From: Candidatus Brevefilum sp.
GTDB lineage: Bacteria > Chloroflexota > Anaerolineae > Anaerolineales > Anaerolineaceae
Length of the DNA: 14,516 nucleotides
Direction: 5' to 3'
Assembly: GCA_007119455.1 (NCBI GenBank)
Contig: SKPR01000142.1
Coordinates: 1 to 14,516, forward strand
Under the pieces are notes generated by a model. The model worked only from the letters and a program-made list of their open reading frames with translations. It was not told where the DNA came from and made no database searches. This document shows, one piece after another, positions 6,325 to 13,447 of this stretch (positions within the stretch are counted from its first letter, which is position 1; the number at the start of each line of letters is the position of its first letter). The translations under genes were made by a program, and so were the position numbers.

Positions 6325-8982
6325 TCACGTAACTTTGGAAAGCAGTTTTTTGAGGAGCGCATCTTCTTCTTCGGCGGATTTGATCTCGCCATCCAGCCAG
6401 GCCGCACGCAAAGCAGATAAAATTTCCCCATAAGCCGGAGAAGGCCGTAAACCCAGCTCACGCAGGTCATCGCCGGTGGTGATGGGTTCAACCTGTGCCC
6501 ATTCTTTCACAAAACGACATAAGGGATCGCGCAAGTCTTCATCCGGGTTGATTAAATAGACGGCAAACAGTGCCGTTCTCGGTAATTTTTCAAGCTTTTG
6601 GACCACCTGGCTGGGCGGCGCGTCAACCAGCCCGGGCAAAATCCGGTTGAGTTTGCTGGTTGCCAGCAAAAGCTCTTTCAGTTCGCGTTTGAACCGTAAC
6701 CGTGAAGCAATTGAACGCAGGGTCATATCCGGTAATTTTCCCAGCCAGACCAGGTAACCTAAAACCTGTCTGATACTGAGCTTGCCATACTGGTCTGGAA
6801 TTTCCCACACCGGATCCGGTTTAATTCGGTCAACCAGGTACAGGTGATGCCCAAGCGTTTCATCCCAGGGCAGAGCGGGGTGAATGGCGCTCAGGATGCC
6901 GAGCTCCGCCAGACGCGCCATCATCTGGGGTGCTTTCGGCTCTGCCAGGATCAGGTTGATTTCGTGCCGAATCCGGGCCCCGGTCAGTTTGTTGAGCAGG
7001 GGCAGGCTTTCTTCCAGCAAGGCCAGGGTACGGGGTTCAATCTCAAAATCGAAGCGCTGCTCAAAACGAACCGCCCTTAGCAAACGTGTGGCATCATCCA
7101 CAAAGGATAGCGCGTGTAGAACACGGATATGGCCTTTCCGCAGGTCGTTCAACCCCCCCCAATAATCATGGATCTTGCCATAGTACTCACCATCTAACCG
7201 CAACGCCAGCGTATTGATCGTGAAATCGCGCCGGTGCAGATCCATTTTGATGCTGCTGCTCTCAACGGTGGGAAGCGCAGCCGGTTGTTCGTAAAATTCA
7301 GTTCGAGCCGTAATCAGGTCTAGGCTTTTAGGCAATCGATCCGGGTCAGCATCCGAACCGGTTGGTAATTCCGCTGCCAGTTTTTTGCGGATGTTCTCGA
7401 TCTGCCATTTGGCTGTTCCAAACCGCCTGTGGGTCTGCACCCGGCCGCCAAACCGGTCAGACAGCCGGTTGGCAAAGAAGATCGCATCGCCCTCAACCAC
7501 GATGTCAAAATCCAGACTGGGACGATCCAGTAACAGGTCCCGGACAAAACCGCCTACAACAAAAATCGGCAGGTTGATTTTAGCGGCTTCAGACGCCAGG
7601 GTCCGCAGCAAAGCCAGCCGAATGGGGGGCACAGCTTTGGCCAGTTTTTCAGCCACATCCGCCTGAGCGGGCAGATCCTGAGTCGGCATCAGTGTCTTGA
7701 GCAGATCGGTGCGCGTGACGATGCCCACAATTTCACCGGTTTCGGGTGATACCACGGGAACCTGTCCCCAACCACTGCTGCCCATCAGGGATTGCAGCTC
7801 ATCAAGAGATGCATTCTGCCGGATGGTGACCTCACCGGCAGCCATCAGGCTTTCAACCGTTAATTCCAGCCCGTGGCTGATGGCCCGATCGACTTCACGG
7901 CGGTTGAGCAACCCGACTACCTCGCCTTCCTGTACGACCGGATACCCCTCATAACCATATCGCTGCATCAAGCGGTGGGCTTCATGGACAGGTGTGTCGG
8001 GTGAGAGGATCAAAGGGTCTTTGGACATGATCGTCTCAACGGTCAGCGCCGGACTGACGTAAGCGCCCATTTTATCCACCATCTCAGAAAACTGCTCATC
8101 GAGGAAGCGCAACGTTCCGTTTTTATCCAGGCTTTCCTCAGGCCGGACCAGGGCGGATGCCGCCCGCCTGTGCCCACCGCCGCCCATCATCTCGGCAATT
8201 CCGGACACATCAACCTGGTCGCTGGTTGAACGGGCCACCAGTCGGATACCCTGCTGGGTTGCCACCAGCAATAAAAGGGCGTCGGGGTTGAGTACATCCC
8301 GCATTTTATGCGCCACGCTTGAAATCTCGTCCTTAACGTCCAGGGCATCCGCTTTGGCTGCCAGGATCGTTTGGTCTTCGATCAGGTAAGTCTGGACGTT
8401 TTTCAATAAGCGGTCGTAGAGTTTTCGCTGACCCGGAGAAAGTGGGGGGTAAAGGAAGCGGCCAACCACATCGAGATCAGCACCCTGTGCCAGGCAAAAT
8501 CCAGCCGCTTCAAGGTCTACTGGTGAGGTTGATCCATAGGTGAATGCCCCGGTGTCTTCGTAAAGGCCCAGTGCCAGAGCTGTAGCCTGGATTTCAGTCA
8601 ATTGAATTCCCGCTTCCCGGATGCGCATCACCATCTGGCTGGTGTTTGAACCAGCACGGACATGGTGAACCTCCCAGGAAGGATCAAGATCTTCGCGCAG
8701 AGGATGGTGATCATAGACCACGATTCGGGTTTCCTCGTTCATGCCCTTGATGGTGATCAGGGATTGGGTATCAACCAGGATGATGGTATCAACCGGTTCT
8801 TTTGGGAGTTCTTTAAAGGTGATGAAGGGCAATGAATCGCTGAATTTATCCAAAAAACGCCGCCCGTTGCGATTGATGTTGCGCGGCAACACAGGCAGCG
8901 CGTCAGGGTGCAGCAGCCAAGCGCCCAAAAGCGATGCCAGGGCGTCCATATCCGCCTGTTCGTGGGTCAGAATCACGTCCAT
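6325..8982 (-). CDS. DHH/DHHA1 phosphoesterase - CBS pair - tRNA nucleotidyltransferase (CCA/poly(A) polymerase family) fusion
   Basis: An 885-residue cytoplasmic protein with three modules in order. (1) A DHH phosphoesterase (about 1-310) related to RecJ/NrnA: motif I H7-EQA-D11-M-D13, motif II ILVDTQ (Asp71), motif III YDHH (90-93), motif IV YEDTGAF (141-147) and the DHHA1 signature GGGGHRRAAS (267-276). (2) Two CBS domains, about 313-370 and 374-431, which usually sense adenosine nucleotides. (3) A class II nucleotidyltransferase: FVVGGFVRDLLLDRPSLDFD (474-493) with metal ligands Asp491 and Asp493, then LDLITARTEFY (554-564), RRDFTINTLA (584-593) and RLLRAVRF (633-640), followed by the helical tRNA-binding part. 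All catalytic motifs look intact in both enzymes. The family adds CCA, or only CC or A, to tRNA 3' ends; which is done here cannot be told by sight. Its ATG lies three bases after the upstream stop, suggesting translational coupling. Confidence 0.93.
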   Translation of the reverse strand: MDVILTHEQADMDALASLLGAWLLHPDALPVLPRNINRNGRRFLDKFSDSLPFITFKELPKEPVDTIILVDTQSLITIKGMNEETRIVVYDHHPLREDLDPSWEVHHVRAGSNTSQMVMRIREAGIQLTEIQATALALGLYEDTGAFTYGSTSPVDLEAAGFCLAQGADLDVVGRFLYPPLSPGQRKLYDRLLKNVQTYLIEDQTILAAKADALDVKDEISSVAHKMRDVLNPDALLLLVATQQGIRLVARSTSDQVDVSGIAEMMGGGGHRRAASALVRPEESLDKNGTLRFLDEQFSEMVDKMGAYVSPALTVETIMSKDPLILSPDTPVHEAHRLMQRYGYEGYPVVQEGEVVGLLNRREVDRAISHGLELTVESLMAAGEVTIRQNASLDELQSLMGSSGWGQVPVVSPETGEIVGIVTRTDLLKTLMPTQDLPAQADVAEKLAKAVPPIRLALLRTLASEAAKINLPIFVVGGFVRDLLLDRPSLDFDIVVEGDAIFFANRLSDRFGGRVQTHRRFGTAKWQIENIRKKLAAELPTGSDADPDRLPKSLDLITARTEFYEQPAALPTVESSSIKMDLHRRDFTINTLALRLDGEYYGKIHDYWGGLNDLRKGHIRVLHALSFVDDATRLLRAVRFEQRFDFEIEPRTLALLEESLPLLNKLTGARIRHEINLILAEPKAPQMMARLAELGILSAIHPALPWDETLGHHLYLVDRIKPDPVWEIPDQYGKLSIRQVLGYLVWLGKLPDMTLRSIASRLRFKRELKELLLATSKLNRILPGLVDAPPSQVVQKLEKLPRTALFAVYLINPDEDLRDPLCRFVKEWAQVEPITTGDDLRELGLRPSPAYGEILSALRAAWLDGEIKSAEEEDALLKKLLSKVT

Positions 8983-8985
8983 GGT

Positions 8986-10473
8986 TTAATCAAACCACCA
9001 ATGCGCCTGTTCTTCAAGGTTATAGAAATTATATACCGTCTGAGCAATCCGTGCGATTACCCGATTCCCCTGATCAAAATTGAGGCGGACGGCATCGTGG
9101 ATAAAGACATTCAGCACAAAATCCCCGCCGGGTGAGAACACAATCCCAACGTCGCTCATAAAGCGGATCAGACCGTCCAGGTCTGTCACCCAGCCATGTT
9201 TGTGGGCAACCGTCGCCTGATAGGATACACCGGCTTCAATTAACAACCCAATCTGATTGCCCGCCAGAATATCGATCATCAACTGGCATTTTTCACGGGT
9301 AATTTCACCAGGGAATGTTTCGGTCAGCAGGCCGCTGCCATCATCCGCACAGTTGTAAATGGCCGCAAGCAACTGGCCAATTTCCGAAGGAACGACCTGG
9401 TTATAAATATCAGGGTTGAGGAAAATATCCGTTCGGTTGTTGGCCGGGGTTTCATACCGCTGCAGCAGCGGTGCACCCAGGTAAAAATAACCAGCCAGGA
9501 AGGTGTTCTCCATACCCAGGGCAGCCAGATCTTCACTCACCATCAGTGGCCCCCGCACCTCATCAATATAGTTTGACATCAATGTATCCGCAGGCGGGTT
9601 TTCAGAGAGGGCGATCATCTGCTCTAAAAGTGAAACCACCGTTTCTGGCGTGGGCTCCGGTGTGCGGCGTAAGACCGAAATCATGATCGGGATTTTGATT
9701 GTGCTGGCTGCCGTATAAGCCACATCGGGCTCAATAAGCTCCCCGCGCTGGACGGCGAAATGCAACGATTCACCGGTAGCCATGGATTCCAGGTAGATCT
9801 CAACCAGGTCATCGAAACCGCTCCAGTTGATGTTGTGGCGTAAGAAGGCCTGTAAAATGTCCTTACGAGTTTCTACCTGGCCTGATTCGACGATTTGAAT
9901 TGACGCATTATGCGTCTCCGGAGATAGCAGGGCTGCCCTGATTTCTGCAACAGCCCGGTCTTTTTCCAGTTGCTGGCCCGGCTCACCGGGGATGAAGTTA
10001 GTTGTCCAGGCGACGGGCCTGTGGGGGAGTTCGGGTTGGGTGTAGCGGGGTTGGATGGTTTCGGTGAGGTAGTCCAGAATCAGGATTTCATCCACCGCAG
10101 CCGTGAAGGGCACGTCAATGGGGTCATGGTTTGATGTATTCCCCCACAGGTAGCCCCAGAAATCTCCTGTATCCAGTTGATCCATCGCTTCAGCAACCAG
10201 GACCTCCGGATCAAATGAAAATCCCAATTCTACAGGGTCGGCATGGACGGTGGCCCCTTCAATATCAAGGACCAGGGGCAGGGAGAAAAAAACCACCAGC
10301 CTTTCCTGGGCTTCTGCAGGCGTCAGGCCGCCCACAGGCAGACTGGCGATTGTGCTTCCGGTCGGGAAGACGGACGGCCGTCCTGAAAAATGGTTAAATT
10401 CAACCAGGGTGATCGCGACGCTGCTGAGGATGAAAACCACCCCCAGAACCAACCACACAAACCTGATTTTCAT
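8986..10473 (-). CDS. Class A beta-lactamase-like serine hydrolase with VanW-type peptidoglycan-binding N-terminus
   Basis: A 495-residue protein anchored by an N-terminal membrane segment (about 5-24). Residues about 35-100 (GSTIASLPVGGLTPAEAQERL) match the PG_binding_4 domain found before VanW and L,D-transpeptidase domains; about 165-205 may be a second copy. The C-terminal part (about 220-485) is a beta-lactamase/penicillin-binding fold: AASTIK (255-260, nucleophile Ser257 and Lys260), SEN (290-292, the SxN motif) and KHG (425-427, where beta-lactamases have KTG). The omega-loop Glu of true class A beta-lactamases is not evident near NNRTDIFLNP (345-354), so antibiotic hydrolysis is less likely than a role on peptidoglycan peptides. 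First gene of a three-gene operon. AGGAG five bases before ATG 10473 supports the start. Confidence 0.85.
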   Translation of the reverse strand: MKIRFVWLVLGVVFILSSVAITLVEFNHFSGRPSVFPTGSTIASLPVGGLTPAEAQERLVVFFSLPLVLDIEGATVHADPVELGFSFDPEVLVAEAMDQLDTGDFWGYLWGNTSNHDPIDVPFTAAVDEILILDYLTETIQPRYTQPELPHRPVAWTTNFIPGEPGQQLEKDRAVAEIRAALLSPETHNASIQIVESGQVETRKDILQAFLRHNINWSGFDDLVEIYLESMATGESLHFAVQRGELIEPDVAYTAASTIKIPIMISVLRRTPEPTPETVVSLLEQMIALSENPPADTLMSNYIDEVRGPLMVSEDLAALGMENTFLAGYFYLGAPLLQRYETPANNRTDIFLNPDIYNQVVPSEIGQLLAAIYNCADDGSGLLTETFPGEITREKCQLMIDILAGNQIGLLIEAGVSYQATVAHKHGWVTDLDGLIRFMSDVGIVFSPGGDFVLNVFIHDAVRLNFDQGNRVIARIAQTVYNFYNLEEQAHWWFD

Positions 10474-10502
10474 TGATGCTCCTGCTTTTTAATCATCCCA
10501 TG

Positions 10503-10511
10503 ATTTTACCA
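10503..10511 (-). promoter_or_regulatory. Extended -10 promoter for the serine-hydrolase operon
   Basis: On the minus strand this reads TGGTAAAAT, an extended -10, ending 30 bases before ATG 10473, the same spacing as for the TspO-like gene. The short leader contains the AGGAG ribosome site. No clear -35 is seen. Confidence 0.4.
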
Positions 10512-10542
10512 GACACAGAAAAAGATGCTGCATGGTCATAGT

Positions 10543-10762
10543 AATCGCAAAGTTGGAGAAAAATCATAAATAATAACCCTTGGCTTCTCCATGCATCGAG
10601 ATTCACTTTAAAAGATGCAATAAAAGCCTTCGCCTTGAGGAGAAGGTGGCGCGCAGCTGTTGGAGCAAAGCGGAACCCGCACCTTCTTTTGGTGGGGGCA
10701 AGATGAGGTGATAAATTTGAATAAAAAATATTGACATGGATAAAACTAAGGACTTTGCGATT
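10543..10762. repeat. Possible MITE/REP-like element bounded by 11-bp inverted repeats
   Basis: AATCGCAAAGT (10543-10553) and ACTTTGCGATT (10752-10762) are perfect 11-bp inverted repeats about 200 bases apart. Inside are two more pairs: TGGAGAA/TTCTCCA (10554-10560, 10585-10591) and AGAAGGTG/CACCTTCT (10641-10648, 10680-10687). The core around 10626-10690 resembles short palindromic intergenic repeats seen scattered in other genomes. No target-site duplication is visible next to the outer repeats. There is no transposase, so it would be non-autonomous if mobile. Confidence 0.45.
10626..10690 (+). repeat. Mutually exclusive hairpins in the comEC upstream region
   Basis: Segment 1 GCCTTC (10626-10631) can pair with GAAGGT (10642-10647; one G-T pair). 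The overlapping segment 2 AGAAGGTG (10641-10648) can instead pair with CACCTTCT (10680-10687), which runs straight into TTT. This has the shape of an attenuator or a REP-type palindrome. It lies upstream of the inferred comEC start of transcription, so a role in comEC needs a further upstream promoter. Confidence 0.3.
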
Positions 10763-10860
10763 GCACTGTATTATCGCCCAACGGAGTGGCAACAATGGAG
10801 GAAAACTTTTCTCGGATGCCCTGTATTTCGCAATAATGGCTGATCAATGGTGTAAGGGTT

Positions 10861-10869
10861 TGATATAAT
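10861..10869 (+). promoter_or_regulatory. Extended -10 promoter of comEC
   Basis: TGATATAAT combines the TGN extension with a perfect TATAAT (10864-10869). Its end is 27 bases before the TTG start, giving a leader of about 20 bases with a strong ribosome site. The -35 region (TGATCA, 10841-10846) is poor. Confidence 0.6.
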
Positions 10870-10883
10870 AGCCATATTCCCAT

Positions 10884-10890
10884 GGAGGTG
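10884..10890 (+). promoter_or_regulatory. Ribosome binding site fixing the TTG start of comEC
   Basis: GGAGGTG is a near-complete anti-16S match, five bases before TTG 10896. An in-frame stop at 10869-10871 rules out anything much longer, and the next in-frame ATG (10950) lacks such a site and would cut into the first membrane region. Confidence 0.75.
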
Positions 10891-10895
10891 CGCCC

Positions 10896-13310
10896 TTGCG
10901 TGACCTTTCTTCCTCTGAAACCCGTTCCCGATCCCCGCTTCAGGGCTTCATGCCTTTTTTCTGGCTGTCAATGGCAGCACTTCTGGGCGTTATCATCGCA
11001 GATTGGCTGAATATGCCTCCCTGGCTGTGGCCAGCCCTGGTACTGATCACAATCCTGGTTTTCATCCTGGCCTGGAAACTCCCAAAATCCTTTGCGATCA
11101 CCCACCAGCTACGCACGTGGATTAATTTTGACCGGCGTCTACCCGGCATCTTCCTGGCGATGATGTTTTTTACTGCAGCCTGGCGTTATGATGCGACCCG
11201 TTCGCAGATTGACCCTGGCCAGGTTGCTTTTTATAACGACCGGGGGCGTGTCCGCATCATTGGCACGGTCGATCAATTGCCCGTGTATCATGATCACATC
11301 ACCAACCTGGTGGTCAAAGTTGAAAAGCTGCAAATCCCTGGTGAAGAAACCCCGGGGATAATCCCCGATGCGATAACGGGCAAAGTCTTACTGCAGGTCC
11401 AGCCGGGCAGTGAATGGGCTTACGGGATGCGTCTCAGGGCTACAGGCGATCTCATAACGCCAGGAGAAATCGAAGATTTTTCTTACAGCCAATACCTTGC
11501 CCGCAAGGGCATCTGGAGCTTGATGCAATATGCTTACGTTGACAGGGTGGAATTTGGCGCTGGCAATCCCATCAAGGCCTTCATCTATGATTTTCAGCCC
11601 AAAGCCAATGCCGTCTTGCAAAGCATTTTCCCCTCCCCTGAATCGGATTTGCTGGGCGGAATCCTGCTGGGGTTTGACCAGGGGTTATCGCCAGGTTTAC
11701 AGGAGGCCTTCCGGGTAACCGGGACAACCCATATCATCGCAATTTCCGGTTTTAACATCGCCATCCTGGCTGGTTTGTTCTCGTCCATTTTTACACGGTT
11801 CTTTGGGCGGGTTTGGGGGGCGCTGATCAGCATCGCGGCCATCTCTGCGTATACCCTGTTGGTCGGTGGGGATGCCGCAGTCGTCCGGGCAGCCATTATG
11901 GGTGTTGTTGGTGTTATGGGTGGAATGTTCGGTCGCCGCCAAAACGGCCTGAACAGCCTGGGCCTGGCCGTCCTGGCCATGGCCATGATCAACCCGGATA
12001 TTGCCTGGGATATCGGTTTTCAATTATCCGTTGGGGCAACCCTGGGGTTGGTACTCTTCGCACAACCGCTGGAAGAACACTTCATCACCCTGGCCTCCCG
12101 CAAAATGCCTGAAGAGCAGGCGCATAAACTGGTCGCCCCGGTGAGTGAATTTTTCCTTTTTACCCTGGCTGCCCAGGTGATGACCCTGCCCATCATGGCC
12201 TATCACTTTGGCGGCATTTCCTGGCTGGCACTGATCACCAACCCATTAATCCTACCGGTCCAACCGCCTGTGATGATCCTGGGCGGTGTATCTTTAATGG
12301 CCGGCTTGGTTTCAAATGGCCTGGGCCGGTTTTTTGCCACCATTTCTCTGCCTTTTGTGCGTTACACCATCAATATGGTGACTTGGCTTTCCCGTCTTTC
12401 AGCCGGCGACCTGATACTGCCTGATTTTCACTGGTTGTGGCTGTTAGTGTTTTATGCGCTTTTGTTCACACTGACCCTATTGCCAAAGGATCAACGGGTG
12501 ACCCTGCGGCAGAAATGCCTATCGCATCACACCGTTTTGCTGGTCCTGTCTGGAATGATCATTTTCATCTGGAACCAGGTTCTCTCAACCCCTGATTCAC
12601 GTTTACACCTTACATTATTAGACGCTCAGGGGACCATTCTGATCCAATCACCCACCGGGAACACAGCCCTGATCGGCGCTGGGCCAAGACCTTCCCACCT
12701 CAATCAAGCCCTCGGGCAGATGTTGCCCGCCCGCAAAAGGAACCTTGATGCGATCATTGTGGGCAGCACCGCACGTGATGATCTCAATGCCCTGACCGGA
12801 CCTCTGAAAACCGCCCGGATTGGTACTGCCTATTGGACGATCAAGCCGGATGTGAACCGAACCACATCCACCGTCTATGCATTGACAGCAGAAAAGGCTA
12901 TTCCCATTGTCGAGGTGGAAACCGGGCAAATCCTTGACCTCGGGGACGGTGTGACCCTTGAGTTCCTGTGGATCGGCGAACGGGGTACCCTGCTGTGGCT
13001 GGAATGGGAGAATTTTTCTGCGCTGTTACCGAGCGGAAGAGTTAACCAGCCCTTCAAATACGTCCCTTCAATCCCAAATGTGGTGCTCCTGCCGGATAAC
13101 TTGACCATAGAAGACCTTCAGCTTGGATTGATCAACACCTGGTCACCGGCTGTAATTTTATTCCCCCTCGACACCGCCGATCTGCCCTGGCATGGAGAAC
13201 ACCCACTATCCGTGATTTTCGCAGAGTTTCCACTGGTCACAACTCTTGAGCATGGCTGGGTACGGGTCTCCACCGATGGGAACCAATTATGGGTCACAAC
13301 GGAGCGATAA
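10896..13310 (+). CDS. comEC: ComEC/Rec2-type DNA uptake channel with degenerate metallo-beta-lactamase domain
   Basis: An 804-residue polytopic membrane protein, of normal ComEC length. N-terminal helices (about 18-60 and 83-96) are followed by the OB-fold DUF4131 region (about 105-220). The Competence channel domain (about 245-530) has the hallmark LGGILLGFDQGLSPGLQEAF (253-272) and GTTHIIAISGFNIAILAGL (276-294), then GGDAAVVRAAIMG (324-336) and the helices to about 530. After a last helix (546-561) comes the metallo-beta-lactamase-like domain (about 568-800). Its framework is clear, but the metal motif HxHxDH is replaced by STARDD (624-629), LTGD by LPSG (711-714) and the PHHGS region by PDNLT (733-737). 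The channel should carry single-stranded DNA into the cytoplasm during transformation; the domain probably has no nuclease activity. No other competence gene is nearby. Confidence 0.92.
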   Translation: MRDLSSSETRSRSPLQGFMPFFWLSMAALLGVIIADWLNMPPWLWPALVLITILVFILAWKLPKSFAITHQLRTWINFDRRLPGIFLAMMFFTAAWRYDATRSQIDPGQVAFYNDRGRVRIIGTVDQLPVYHDHITNLVVKVEKLQIPGEETPGIIPDAITGKVLLQVQPGSEWAYGMRLRATGDLITPGEIEDFSYSQYLARKGIWSLMQYAYVDRVEFGAGNPIKAFIYDFQPKANAVLQSIFPSPESDLLGGILLGFDQGLSPGLQEAFRVTGTTHIIAISGFNIAILAGLFSSIFTRFFGRVWGALISIAAISAYTLLVGGDAAVVRAAIMGVVGVMGGMFGRRQNGLNSLGLAVLAMAMINPDIAWDIGFQLSVGATLGLVLFAQPLEEHFITLASRKMPEEQAHKLVAPVSEFFLFTLAAQVMTLPIMAYHFGGISWLALITNPLILPVQPPVMILGGVSLMAGLVSNGLGRFFATISLPFVRYTINMVTWLSRLSAGDLILPDFHWLWLLVFYALLFTLTLLPKDQRVTLRQKCLSHHTVLLVLSGMIIFIWNQVLSTPDSRLHLTLLDAQGTILIQSPTGNTALIGAGPRPSHLNQALGQMLPARKRNLDAIIVGSTARDDLNALTGPLKTARIGTAYWTIKPDVNRTTSTVYALTAEKAIPIVEVETGQILDLGDGVTLEFLWIGERGTLLWLEWENFSALLPSGRVNQPFKYVPSIPNVVLLPDNLTIEDLQLGLINTWSPAVILFPLDTADLPWHGEHPLSVIFAEFPLVTTLEHGWVRVSTDGNQLWVTTER

Positions 13311-13447
13311 TCACCTCGCGATTGCCCTGAAATTTAACCCCCTTCACTTGCCGTAGCCCCAAATATTGTTTACAATCAAATCCTGAAGAATACACGCCAG
13401 ATTCGGGTACACTAACGGGTTTCGGGATCAAGAGAGAGGATGGACGG

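Larger units (their letters stand above)
10474..10895. other. Divergent intergenic region (422 bases) with nested inverted repeats
   Basis: This is the only long stretch without a gene. It holds the promoter of the serine-hydrolase operon at its left edge, a palindrome-rich segment at 10543-10762, and the comEC promoter and ribosome site at its right edge. A 100-codon minus-strand frame spans 10493-10795, but its translation has no recognisable family and follows the repeats, so it is not called. A lone TTGACA at 10731-10736 has no matching -10 at the right distance. Confidence 0.6.

Noticed and set aside
10626..10700. Possible structured RNA such as the SRP RNA or a known riboswitch
   Set aside because: No conserved core of SRP RNA, SAM, TPP, cobalamin, fluoride or cyclic-di-GMP elements could be matched by eye.
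10493..10795. 100-codon minus-strand open frame in the divergent spacer
   Set aside because: It covers the inverted repeats and the operon promoter, has no recognisable domain, no clear ribosome site, and a composition set by the palindromes.
11594..12023. Long minus-strand open frames antisense to comEC
   Set aside because: They are low-complexity shadows of hydrophobic comEC codons; comEC is certain on the plus strand.
13365..13376. ATTGT-TT-ACAAT palindrome upstream of psuG as an operator
   Set aside because: Five-base arms with a two-base gap are common by chance in AT-rich spacers, and no promoter can be placed around it with confidence.
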